From: Arthrobacter sp. MA-N2
Lineage (GTDB): Bacteria > Actinomycetota > Actinomycetes > Actinomycetales > Micrococcaceae
Assembly (NCBI RefSeq): GCF_000517125.1
Contig: NZ_KI912155.1
Location: 3,622,500-3,686,499 of the forward strand
Direction of reading: 5' to 3'
Length of the DNA: 64,000 nucleotides
Shown here: in pieces, positions 55,350 through 63,521 of the stretch
Layout of the letters: every line of letters starts with the position of its first letter
Numbering within the stretch: the stretch's first letter is position 1
Position numbers and translations under genes: made by a program
The notes under the pieces: model-generated
Databases searched by the model: none
Told to the model about the DNA's origin: nothing
Seen by the model: only the letters and a program-made list of their open reading frames with translations

Positions 55350-56846
55350 CTAGACGCTGGCGGTCGCCAACGCGGTGTCGGAATCCGCGCCGAGAGCGAC
55401 GCTCTTCGCCGGGAACGACGGCGGGTTCACGCCTGCCATTTCTTCCATGACGCGCACCACCTGGCACGAGTAGCCGAATTCGTTGTCGTACCAGACATAG
55501 ACCACCAGATTCTTGCCGTTGGCGATCGTGGCCAGACCGTCCACGATGCCGGCCCGGCGGGAGCCCACGAAGTCCGTGGAGACAACCTCGGGCGAATCGA
55601 TGAAGTCGATCTGCTTGCGCAGCTCCGAGTGCAACGACATCTCACGAAGGTAGTCGTTGACCTCCTCCTTCGTGGTCCCCGTCTCCAGGCTCAGATTCAA
55701 AATGGCCATCGACACATCCGGAGTCGGCACCCGGATCGCGTTGCCGGTCAGCCTGCCCTGCAACTCAGGCAGGGCCTTGGCCACCGCCTTGGCCGCACCC
55801 GTCTCGGTAATCACCATGTTCAGCGCAGCCGAACGCCCCCGCCGGTCGCCCTTATGGAAGTTATCGATCAGGTTCTGATCGTTCGTGAACGAATGCACGG
55901 TCTCCACGTGCCCGTGGATGACCCCGAACCTGTCGTTCAGCGCCTTGAGCACCGGGGTAATCGCGTTCGTGGTGCACGACGCCGCGGTGACGATCGTGTC
56001 CGAGTCCAGAATCGAGGAATGGTTGATGCCATGAACAATGTTCTTCAAATCGCCCTTGCCCGGGGCCGTGAGCAACACCCGCGCCACGCCCTTGCTGGCC
56101 AAGTGCTGGGACAGGCCCTCGGCATCGCGCCACCGGCCCGTGTTATCCACCACCAGGGCATCCTTGATGCCATAAGCCGTGTAATCGACCGTGGAAGGGT
56201 TCTCCGAGTAAATAACCTGGATCTGCACACCGTTGGCCGTGATCGTGTTCGCAGCCTCGTCCACCCGGATGGTCCCCTCGAAAGAACCATGCACCGAATC
56301 CCGGCGCAGCAGACTCGCCCGCTTGACCAGATCGTTCTCCGCCCCCTTACGCACCACGATCGCACGCAGACGCAGCCCGTGCCCGCCACCGGCCTTCTCA
56401 ATCAGCAACCGCGCCAGGAGCCGGCCGATCCGCCCGAAACCATACAACACCACATCGGTACTGCTCCGGTCATCCGCGCCCCGGCGCCCCACAACCCCGG
56501 CCAGCTCGGCCCGGAGGAATTCCTCCAAAGACAGGCCACCGCCCTCGGACCTGAACTTCTCATTCAACCGGGCAATATCAATCGCCGCAGCCCCCAGCTC
56601 CAGCCCCGCCAGGACATCCAACAACGGCGCCGTCTCCTCCAAAGGCAGCTCGTCCTTGCTCATCCGGCGCGCGAAACGATGCGCCTTCAGGATGTTCATC
56701 GTGGACTTGTTGATCAGGCTGCGCCCATGGATGCTCGTCACCACATTGTTTTCCCGGTACAACCGGCCGATCACCGGAATCATGGCCTCAGCCAACGCCT
56801 CCCGGCCCATCCACGTATCAAGACAAGAATCTGACGACTGGCTCAC
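55350..56846 (-). CDS. gap: Glyceraldehyde-3-phosphate dehydrogenase with N-terminal extension
   Basis: The 498-residue protein has a GAPDH domain in residues about 128-480: NAD-binding GFGRIGR near residue 135, catalytic Cys in ASCTTNAI near 291, and YDNEFGYS near the C-terminus. Ahead of it is a helical extension of about 127 residues starting MSQSSDSCLDTWMGREALAEA. Long GAPDHs of this type (compare C. glutamicum GapB) are usually NAD(P)-dependent and gluconeogenic; that assignment is inference. The GTG start has AGGAAGG upstream. Confidence 0.95.
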   Translation of the reverse strand: MSQSSDSCLDTWMGREALAEAMIPVIGRLYRENNVVTSIHGRSLINKSTMNILKAHRFARRMSKDELPLEETAPLLDVLAGLELGAAAIDIARLNEKFRSEGGGLSLEEFLRAELAGVVGRRGADDRSSTDVVLYGFGRIGRLLARLLIEKAGGGHGLRLRAIVVRKGAENDLVKRASLLRRDSVHGSFEGTIRVDEAANTITANGVQIQVIYSENPSTVDYTAYGIKDALVVDNTGRWRDAEGLSQHLASKGVARVLLTAPGKGDLKNIVHGINHSSILDSDTIVTAASCTTNAITPVLKALNDRFGVIHGHVETVHSFTNDQNLIDNFHKGDRRGRSAALNMVITETGAAKAVAKALPELQGRLTGNAIRVPTPDVSMAILNLSLETGTTKEEVNDYLREMSLHSELRKQIDFIDSPEVVSTDFVGSRRAGIVDGLATIANGKNLVVYVWYDNEFGYSCQVVRVMEEMAGVNPPSFPAKSVALGADSDTALATASV

Positions 56847-56974
56847 AGAACTACCTTCCTAGGGTCAGCTACATACGTCCTCGTACGTAGATGGCGGCCG
56901 CCCGGAGTAATCCTGCGGCACTGGTATCGGCGGGACTTCGGTCTGCCCGGACACCTCGAACGATGCAAAGGAAA

Positions 56975-57004
56975 ACCGCCGGCTGCGAACGCAGAACCGG
57001 CGGT
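56975..57004 (-). terminator. Terminator of rnpB
   Basis: ACCGCCGG pairs with CCGGCGGT around an inner CTGC/GCAG stem. On the minus strand TTTTCCTTT follows. It lies about 85 nt beyond the mature rnpB 3' end. Confidence 0.8.
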
Positions 57005-57089
57005 GGAACCTCTACGTTCAGTGTCCATTCTAAGGTCTGGCACACGGGCCATTGGTGGCCGGAATGCGTGAATTCACTCACACAAGGCT

Positions 57090-57488
57090 GAGGGATGGGT
57101 TGACCGATACGCCGGGTTCTGTCCTCCCGCGCCGTTGCCGGCGAAGGAGTGGCGACCATCCATCTACGAACGCCGTTGCCGACGCCCTCCAGCGGCCTAC
57201 CCGGACACTCGGGCGAGCAGCCCTCGATCGTGCCCTGTCTGGCCTTGCTCCGGGTGGGGTTTACCTAGCCTCCCTGGTCACCCAAGGAGCTGGTGGTCTC
57301 TTACACCACCGTTTCACCCTTACCTGCTGTCTGCTTGTGCTGGCACAAGCAGACGCGGGCGGTCTGTTTTCTGTGGCACTGGCCTGCGGGTTACCCCGAG
57401 TGGGCGTTACCCACCACCCCGCTCTGTGGAGCCCGGACGTTCCTCGAGCCACTCACATGGCGCGCGGTCGCCTAGTCAACCCATCCGC
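57090..57488 (-). ncRNA. rnpB: RNase P RNA (bacterial type A)
   Basis: The minus strand carries the class A RNase P RNA core: 5' GGCGGATGGG pairs with the 3' CCCATCC (P1), GGAACGTCCGGGCTCC (CR I), GGTAAACCCCACCCGG and AAACGGTGGTGTAAGAGACCACC (CR II/III region), and GAACCCGGCGTATCGG at the 3' end (CR V region). About 400 nt, the normal length. A -10 box TAGACT (57494-57499) lies just upstream. Ends are estimated to within a few bases. Confidence 0.96.
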
Positions 57489-57493
57489 CTTAC

Positions 57494-57499
57494 AGTCTA
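57494..57499 (-). promoter_or_regulatory. -10 box of rnpB
   Basis: TAGACT on the minus strand ends six nucleotides before the estimated rnpB 5' end. No good -35 box was found. Confidence 0.5.
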
Positions 57500-57558
57500 C
57501 CGGCGTCGGGCCCTGCCCTCCGACCCGGCAACTGGCGCCTGTACTTGGGCAATACAGC

Positions 57559-57564
57559 TAATAT
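57559..57564 (+). promoter_or_regulatory. -10 box of yaaA (leaderless)
   Basis: TAATAT stands six nucleotides before the GTG at 57571. Confidence 0.6.
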
Positions 57565-57570
57565 CGACTG

Positions 57571-58335
57571 GTGCTGATTCTCCTGCCCCCCTCCGAAGGC
57601 AAGACCCCTGCTGCCAAGGGCCCCGCCGTCGAATGGGAGTCCCTGAGCTTTCCCGAACTCAACAGCTACAGGGCCAAAGTACTCGACGCCCTGGGCTTGG
57701 TCAGTGCGCACGAGGACGCACTCGCCCTGTTGGGGGTGGGCGCATCGCTGCGGGACGACGTCGAACGCAATACCCGGCTGCATGCCGAACCAGCGGCCCC
57801 GGCCCACCAGGTGTATTCCGGAGTTCTCTACGACGCGCTGGGGTACAAGACCTTAACCCCCGCGCAACGCCGCAAAGCGGCGGAGTCGATCCTCGTGATT
57901 TCCGCCCTGTGGGGCGCCATTGGCTTCGGCGACCGGGTGCCCGCCTATCGCCTTTCCATGGCCACAGCACTGCCCGACGTCGGACGCCTCGCGTCTTTCT
58001 GGAAGCCGCAGCTCACGCAGGCCCTCGCCTCGCGGGTGGAAGGCGAGCTGCTGGTGGACTGTCGCTCGAGCACCTACGCCGCGGCATGGGCTCCGCCCGC
58101 GGAGCAAACCGTCTCCATCAACGTCTTTTCCGAGTCCAATGGCAAGCGCACTGTGGTCAGTCACTTCGCCAAGCACACCCGCGGCGAACTGGCCCGGCAT
58201 CTGTTGAGTCGTCGAGGCAAGGCTCCAGCAACGCCCGGACAATTGCTCAAGGCTGCCTCGGAAGTCTGGACCGCGGAGTTGACGGAAGGCACGGCACGCA
58301 AGCCGCACTCCCTCAGCATCATCCTCCCCAACTAG
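57571..58335 (+). CDS. yaaA: Peroxide stress protein YaaA (DUF328)
   Basis: The 254-residue protein matches YaaA/DUF328, which limits intracellular iron and damage under peroxide stress and binds DNA. Hallmarks are LLPPSEGKT at the N-terminus, VYSGVLYDALGYKTL near residue 82, and VISALWGAIGFGDRVPAYRLSM near residue 110. The start is a GTG with a -10 box six nucleotides upstream. The TAG stop lies inside the left arm of the palindrome at 58327-58392. Confidence 0.94.
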   Translation: MLILLPPSEGKTPAAKGPAVEWESLSFPELNSYRAKVLDALGLVSAHEDALALLGVGASLRDDVERNTRLHAEPAAPAHQVYSGVLYDALGYKTLTPAQRRKAAESILVISALWGAIGFGDRVPAYRLSMATALPDVGRLASFWKPQLTQALASRVEGELLVDCRSSTYAAAWAPPAEQTVSINVFSESNGKRTVVSHFAKHTRGELARHLLSRRGKAPATPGQLLKAASEVWTAELTEGTARKPHSLSIILPN

Positions 58336-58392
58336 CTCGCATTTGTTGTCGTTATGAGGGCTCATTACGACAACAAATGCGAGCTAGTTGGG
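58327..58392. repeat. 66-bp near-perfect palindrome overlapping the yaaA stop
   Basis: Two perfect 26-bp arms (cccaactagctcgcatttgt..., 58327-58352 and 58367-58392) enclose a loop that itself pairs except one T-T mismatch around a GG centre. It can end both yaaA and the converging gene, but it is much longer than a usual terminator and AT-richer than its surroundings, without a T-tract. Confidence 0.9.
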
Positions 58393-58406
58393 ACGGGAAC
58401 AGGCGG

Positions 58407-59144
58407 CTAGTTCCACTCGGCGGAGCGCACCAGGATGCAGCCCGAATCGGGGCAAAACACGATGTCGTCCTCGGCCGCGGCTTTCACCTCGGCAAGGTCG
58501 CCGGGACTGAGCGTCATCCCCGAGCCTTCAGACTTGCCATGGAACAACCGGGCGGCACCCACCCCGCGCTTGGCAAGGGTTTTTTCATAGATAGCCAGCA
58601 TCCCGGCGTCGAGCCCTTCGGCGAAGCCGGTCCGCTGGGCGCGCACCTCCGTCTCTTCAGCGACGATCTCGGCGATCGCGGCGTCGAGATCGGAGCGGAT
58701 CCCGGAGAAGGAACCCTGGATGTCATCGACGATCTGCTGTTGGGCCGCCTGCCGCTCCCTGAGCACGTCGAGTCGCTCGAGGATTTCCAGCTCGACATCC
58801 TCTAGGTCCGAGCGGCGCTTGTTCAGAGAGGCGATATCGCTCTGCAACGCCACGAGATCCTTGGAGAGTCCGGTGCCGCTGTTCAGCCTGGCTTCGTCCC
58901 GCTCAATACGGCCAGCCACTTGCTCGACGTCGGCCTCTGACCTGCGCAGCTCGGCTTCGGCGTCGTGCACTGCGAGCTTCGCCGCCCCGAGGGCCCCGTT
59001 GGCCACACCGAGGGCGTCCTGGAGATCGGTGATGCGGGGATCGTTCTCCAAAGTACGACGGCGGCTGGCCAAGGATTTGAGCTTCGCATCCAACCCCTGC
59101 AGTTCGAGCAATTTCAACTGTTCCGCCGGTGCTGCCTTGGCCAC
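58407..59144 (-). CDS. Coiled-coil zinc-ribbon-type protein with degenerate ribbon
   Basis: The 245-residue protein has a long antiparallel coiled coil (about residues 20-175) followed by the C4-type zinc-ribbon domain region. Relatives carry two CxxC pairs; here the first reads HGKSEGSGM and the second CPDSGC, so at most two of four ligands remain. M. tuberculosis Rv2229c has the same architecture and neighbours a Nif3-like gene, as here. Function unknown. The GTG at 59144 has GGAGGT five to seven nucleotides upstream, and it follows the Nif3-like gene on the same strand. Confidence 0.88.
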   Translation of the reverse strand: MAKAAPAEQLKLLELQGLDAKLKSLASRRRTLENDPRITDLQDALGVANGALGAAKLAVHDAEAELRRSEADVEQVAGRIERDEARLNSGTGLSKDLVALQSDIASLNKRRSDLEDVELEILERLDVLRERQAAQQQIVDDIQGSFSGIRSDLDAAIAEIVAEETEVRAQRTGFAEGLDAGMLAIYEKTLAKRGVGAARLFHGKSEGSGMTLSPGDLAEVKAAAEDDIVFCPDSGCILVRSAEWN

Positions 59145-59332
59145 GCTTACCTCCGCTTGATCATGCCGGGGATGACATTCAACCCCAGCCAGGCCTTGGG
59201 CCTGTTTGAGTCGACTCTAGCGCCTAGCGTGCTCCTCTGCCTCGCTACATCCCCACCGGCTCCCAAACCTCGCTTCGCTCGGTATGGGTCCCTCGCCGGT
59301 GTGGGCCCTGGGATGGAGCTCCCCCGCCAGGC

Positions 59333-60250
59333 TTAGCCGGGAGTCAGAATGAAGTCCCAGGGATCGCTGTTGGTGGAAGCGACCCGGATCTCGACGTCGT
59401 GCCCTTGGTCCGCGAGCACGTTGCCGAGCGCTTCGGCCGCCGCGGGCAACCACAGCCATTCGCTCGCGAAGTGCGAAACATCAACGAGGTAGGGCCTTCC
59501 GTCGACGGCTGCTTCGCGTGCTTCGGACGCCGGGTGGTGGCGCATGTCCGCCGTGACGTAGATGTCCGCTTGGCTGGCGCGAACAGCGTCGAAGAGACTG
59601 TCTCCGGCACCACCGCAAACGGCCACGCGCCTGACCAGTCCGTCTTTGTCTCCGGCAACCCGCACGCCACCGGCCACCGAGGGCAGGATCTCGAATACGC
59701 GCGCAGCGAACTCTCCGAGGGTCATGAGTTCGGGGAGGTCTCCCACCCGTCCGATGCCTTCTTCCGGCAAGCCGTGGGCCGCGGGGGCCAGCGGTACAAC
59801 GTTGTCGAGCCCGAAGGCGTCGGCAAGCACGTCGGAGACACCCCCCACGGCTGAGTCCCCGTTGGTGTGAACCGTCAGCAGCCCGGTACCCGACTCAATG
59901 AGCCGATGGACGGCAAGGCCCTTGGCACTCGTGGCGGCAACGGAGGTGACGCCTTTGAGGAGCAGGGGATGGTGCGTGACGAGGAGTTCGGCACCCCATT
60001 CAATGGCTTCCTCGATGGCGGCCAGGGTGGGATCCACGGCAAACATGATCTTGGTGACGTTGGCGGTGGGGCGTCCGACCACCAGCCCAACCTCGTCCCA
60101 GTCCTCTGCGAGTGACTCCGGCCAGAGCTCCTCCACCGCCAATAAGACCTGGCCGAGGGTGGGGGTACTGGTTCTTGAAGTTCCGGCTGCACCGTCTTCC
60201 GGTTCTTTCCCGGATCCTGTATCTGCAACCGCGGTGTTCACAGCTTCCAT
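59333..60250 (-). CDS. Nif3-like dinuclear metal centre protein
   Basis: The 305-residue protein belongs to the NIF3/YbgI/DUF34 family of toroidal hexamers with a two-metal site. Motifs are WDEVGLVVGRP near residue 52, LVTHHPLLLKG near 92 with two metal His, TVHTNGDSAVGG near 128, and VSHFASEW near 265 with further ligands. A Gly/Thr-rich leader of 30 residues precedes the domain. Role: proposed GTP cyclohydrolase-like or metal-insertion functions, unproven. It precedes the coiled-coil protein as in other actinobacteria. Confidence 0.92.
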   Translation of the reverse strand: MEAVNTAVADTGSGKEPEDGAAGTSRTSTPTLGQVLLAVEELWPESLAEDWDEVGLVVGRPTANVTKIMFAVDPTLAAIEEAIEWGAELLVTHHPLLLKGVTSVAATSAKGLAVHRLIESGTGLLTVHTNGDSAVGGVSDVLADAFGLDNVVPLAPAAHGLPEEGIGRVGDLPELMTLGEFAARVFEILPSVAGGVRVAGDKDGLVRRVAVCGGAGDSLFDAVRASQADIYVTADMRHHPASEAREAAVDGRPYLVDVSHFASEWLWLPAAAEALGNVLADQGHDVEIRVASTNSDPWDFILTPG

Positions 60251-60396
60251 GCATTACATTCTTGCGCATTCGGTGCACATGACGCGCTTGCGCCCAGAGT
60301 ACTGTTCCAGATTCTTGGCGGTGACCGGTTCTGCGCCGTCACAGTCCCGTAAGGTTGTGCGGGAATCATCCGGGACTCCCAACCATTGAAGAGATC

Positions 60397-60921
60397 ATGA
60401 AAACTTTTGTACTCGGTGGAGGCTGTTTCTGGTGCCTTGATGCTGTCTATCAGAAGACCAAGGGCGTCAGTTCCGTGGTTTCCGGATACACGGGCGGACA
60501 CATCCGCAACCCCGACTATTATGATGTCTGCTCCGGCATGACCGGCCATGCGGAGGTTGTCGCCGTCACTTTCGATGACGACATCATCCCCGCAGACATC
60601 ATCCTCGACATGTTCTTTGCCCTGCACGATCCCACCACCCTCAACCGCCAGGGCTACGACGTTGGAACCCAGTACCGTTCCTCGATGTTCTATAGCACCA
60701 CGGAAGAGAAGATCCTCTTCGAGGAAGCCATCCTCCGGAACCAGGAACTGTGGTCCAAGCCGATTGTGACCGAGGTCAGCAGGCTGCCGGTCTTCTACGA
60801 AGCCGAATCCATCCACCAGGACTACTACGCCAAATTCCCGGAGCAAGGCTATTGTCAGGTGATCATCAATCCCAAGCTCGCCAAGGCCCGGAAATATTAC
60901 TCCTCGTGGCTCCGCGCGTAG
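60397..60921 (+). CDS. msrA: Peptide methionine sulfoxide reductase MsrA
   Basis: MsrA reduces methionine-S-sulfoxide. The 174-residue protein has GGGCFWCLDAVYQ with catalytic Cys near residue 10, YTGGHIRNPDYYDVCSGMTGHAEVV, and the C-terminal region with Cys in GYCQVIINPK, a resolving-Cys candidate. The ATG at 60397 begins the conserved core and has GAAGAG just upstream; the longer frame from 60355 is rejected. Confidence 0.96.
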   Translation: MKTFVLGGGCFWCLDAVYQKTKGVSSVVSGYTGGHIRNPDYYDVCSGMTGHAEVVAVTFDDDIIPADIILDMFFALHDPTTLNRQGYDVGTQYRSSMFYSTTEEKILFEEAILRNQELWSKPIVTEVSRLPVFYEAESIHQDYYAKFPEQGYCQVIINPKLAKARKYYSSWLRA

Positions 60922-60996
60922 CAGCGTGTACCACCGCTCGTTAGGCTGACCTCAGCAATAGCTATTTCAGCGAATTCAGAGAATAGGCATGATTAC

Positions 60997-61932
60997 ATGG
61001 CACGGATCTACGACGACGTCACCCAGCTGATCGGCGGAACCCCCCTGGTCCGCTTGAACCGGCTCACCGAAGGCTTGGATGCCACGGTTGCCGTGAAGCT
61101 GGAGTTCTACAACCCCGCCAACAGCGTGAAGGACCGGATCGGCGTGGCCATCGTTGATGCCGCCGAGAAGTCCGGCGCGCTGAAGCCTGGCGGCACCATC
61201 GTCGAAGGAACTTCCGGCAACACCGGCATCGCATTGGCCTTGGTTGGCGCTGCCCGCGGTTACAAAGTCATCTTGACCATGCCGGAAACCATGTCCACCG
61301 AGCGCCGCGTCATGCTGCGCGCCTACGGTGCCGAGATTGTCCTGACCCCCGGCTCCGAAGGCATGCGCGGCGCCGTCGAAAAGGCCCAGGAGATCGTGGC
61401 CAACACGGAGAATTCCGTCTGGGCCCAGCAGTTCGCCAACGAGGCGAACCCGGAAATCCACCGCACCACCACTGCCGAGGAAATCTGGGCGGACACCGAC
61501 GGCGGAGTGGACATCTTCGTCGGCGGCGTCGGGACGGGCGGTACGATCACCGGCGTCGGTCAGGTGCTGAAGGAGCGCAAGCCCGGAATCCAGATCGTGG
61601 CCGTGGAGCCCAAGGACTCCCCTATCCTGAACGGCGGTGCCCCCGGACCGCACAAGATCCAGGGCCTCGGTGCGAACTTCGTTCCGGAAATCCTGGACAC
61701 CAACGTGTACGACGAGGTCCTCGACGCAACCCTCGAGGACTCCGTTGCCACAGCGCGCGCCCTTGGTACCAAGGAAGGCATCCTTGGCGGAATCTCGGCC
61801 GGCGCGGCTGTCTGGGGTGCCCTGGAACTGGCCAAGCGTCCGGAGAACAAGGACAAGCTCATCGTGGCAATCGTTCCCGACTTCGGCGAACGTTACATCT
61901 CCACCGTGCTTTTTGACGATATCCGCGGCTGA
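60997..61932 (+). CDS. cysK: Cysteine synthase A (O-acetylserine sulfhydrylase)
   Basis: CysK makes cysteine from O-acetylserine and sulfide with PLP. The 311-residue protein has the PLP lysine in NSVKDRIG near residue 46, the substrate loop TSGNTGIAL near 75, the phosphate loop [10 protein letters not shown] near 182, and [13 protein letters not shown] at the C-terminus. It lies 50 nt before cysE and forms a two-gene cysteine operon. Confidence 0.97.
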   Translation: MARIYDDVTQLIGGTPLVRLNRLTEGLDATVAVKLEFYNPANSVKDRIGVAIVDAAEKSGALKPGGTIVEGTSGNTGIALALVGAARGYKVILTMPETMSTERRVMLRAYGAEIVLTPGSEGMRGAVEKAQEIVANTENSVWAQQFANEANPEIHRTTTAEEIWADTDGGVDIFVGGVGTGGTITGVGQVLKERKPGIQIVAVEPKDSPILNGGAPGPHKIQGLGANFVPEILDTNVYDEVLDATLEDSVATARALGTKEGILGGISAGAAVWGALELAKRPENKDKLIVAIVPDFGERYISTVLFDDIRG

Positions 61933-61982
61933 TTGCGGACTCCGCGCCGCCGCTCTCTTTCATTTCCTGTAGAAAGGTCTTT

Positions 61983-62567
61983 GTGAGCTTCTTCGCAAGA
62001 CTAGTGGAGGACCTCGAGGCCGCCCGGTCACATGACCCGGCGGCCCGAGGCTCCTTTGAGAACTTTTTCGCGTATTCCGGACTGCACGCCATCTGGGCGC
62101 ACCGATTGACGCACAAACTGTGGCAGAACCCTGATCTTCGTTTCCCGGCACGGCTTATTTCGCAGCTTGCCCGGTTCCTGACCGGCATCGAGATTCACCC
62201 TGGCGCGACCATCGGCCGCCGGTTCTTCATTGACCACGGTATGGGTGTGGTGATCGGTGAGACCGCTGAAATCGGCGAAGACGTCATGATCTACCACGGC
62301 GTGACTCTGGGCGGCCGCTCACTGGCCAAGGTCAAGCGCCACCCCACCATCGGAGACCGGGTCACCATCGGAGCCGGGGCGAAGGTGCTTGGCCCCATCA
62401 CCATCGGTGCGGACAGTGCAGTAGGCGCCAACGCCGTCGTGGTCAAAGACGCACCGCCTGAGTCGATCATTACCGGTGTTCCCGCAACATGGCGGCACCG
62501 CGATGCCAAGAGCGAAACCAAACCGGCCGTCGACCCCGCCGAGTACTACATCGAGTACCGGATCTAG
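61983..62567 (+). CDS. cysE: Serine O-acetyltransferase
   Basis: CysE acetylates serine for CysK. The 194-residue protein has the short N-terminal helical domain of the EpsC-type, then left-handed beta-helix hexapeptide repeats from about residue 60: [37 protein letters not shown], and the active His in FIDHG and IYHG. The C-terminal YYIEYRI is a plausible CysK-docking tail ending in Ile. GTG 61983 has AAAGG five nucleotides upstream. It overlaps the convergent SDR gene by four bases. Confidence 0.95.
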   Translation: MSFFARLVEDLEAARSHDPAARGSFENFFAYSGLHAIWAHRLTHKLWQNPDLRFPARLISQLARFLTGIEIHPGATIGRRFFIDHGMGVVIGETAEIGEDVMIYHGVTLGGRSLAKVKRHPTIGDRVTIGAGAKVLGPITIGADSAVGANAVVVKDAPPESIITGVPATWRHRDAKSETKPAVDPAEYYIEYRI

Positions 62568-63397
62568 GCGGCAAAACGCTTGTAGGCGTTCCAGAAGACC
62601 ATGTCGAAGGCCCGGTCCGGGAGCACCCGCCGCAACGCCAAGATGGTCCAGGCTCCCCTGCCCACCGGGTATCGGGTCCGTGGACGGCGGGCACTTGCTG
62701 CATGCGCAATGGCACCCGCCACAATCCGCGGGTGTGTCGACAATGCCGTGCCAGACGTCGACGCCAAAGCGGCAGCGACGACCCGTGCCTGCTCCCGGTA
62801 AGGTCCCTGTCCGGAGACCGTCAACAGGCTCTCTCCGGCGATGGTTCCCCACTCGGTGTCGGTTCCGGCGGGCTCGATGATGGCCACGTCGATGCCATAC
62901 GGCTTCAGCTCGAGCCGCAGCGAGTCACTGAGGCCTTCGACGGCGAACTTGGTTGCGTGGTACCACGCTCCCAAGGGTTCATACATCTTGCCGCCGATCG
63001 AGGACACGTTGATGATCCTGCCTGATCCTGCGGCGCGCATCGCGGGAATCACCAGCTGGGACATCCGCGCGAGACCGAAGACGTTTACCTCGAACTGACG
63101 CCGCCCCTCGTCGAGCGGTACCTCCTCCAACGAGCCGTAGGACCCGTATCCGGCGTTGTTGACCAGTACGTCGATCCGACCCTGCTCGGCCAGGACAAGG
63201 TCCACGGCGGCCTTCATGGAGGCTTCCACCGTTACGTCCAGGGGCAACACCTTGATCCCGTGGGCTTTGAGGGGCTCCATCTTCTCGACCCTCCGCGCTC
63301 CCGCATAGACCACCATCCCTGCTTTGCTGAGCTTGATGGCGGCTTCGAATCCGATTCCGGTTGACGCACCTGTGACAAATGCGACGCGTTGCGGCAT
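62564..63397 (-). CDS. SDR family oxidoreductase (classical)
   Basis: The 277-residue protein has [12 protein letters not shown] near residue 10, NNAGYG near 80, and the catalytic Ser (NVSSIGG) and [10 protein letters not shown] (Tyr/Lys) near 150. It resembles classical SDRs annotated as oxidoreductases of the 17-beta-HSD-like type; substrate unknown. ATG 63397 is chosen, with GAGGAG six nucleotides upstream. Confidence 0.93.
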   Translation of the reverse strand: MPQRVAFVTGASTGIGFEAAIKLSKAGMVVYAGARRVEKMEPLKAHGIKVLPLDVTVEASMKAAVDLVLAEQGRIDVLVNNAGYGSYGSLEEVPLDEGRRQFEVNVFGLARMSQLVIPAMRAAGSGRIINVSSIGGKMYEPLGAWYHATKFAVEGLSDSLRLELKPYGIDVAIIEPAGTDTEWGTIAGESLLTVSGQGPYREQARVVAAALASTSGTALSTHPRIVAGAIAHAASARRPRTRYPVGRGAWTILALRRVLPDRAFDMVFWNAYKRFAA

Positions 63398-63448
63398 GGA
63401 CTGCTCCTCGTCTGGCGGGGGTTGTGGCGGTTCGTGGCCCACCTACGG

Positions 63449-63492
63449 CAAAGGCCGACGCCTCCCACAGTATCGGGGAAGTGCCGGCCTTT
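63449..63492. terminator. Hairpin downstream of gnd
   Basis: CAAAGGCCG pairs with CGGCCTTTG, enclosing about 26 nt. It lies between gnd and the SDR gene. On the minus strand TTTGCCG follows. Confidence 0.6.
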
Positions 63493-63521
63493 GTTAGTAG
63501 CGAATCGGGGCAGCGAGGTCC

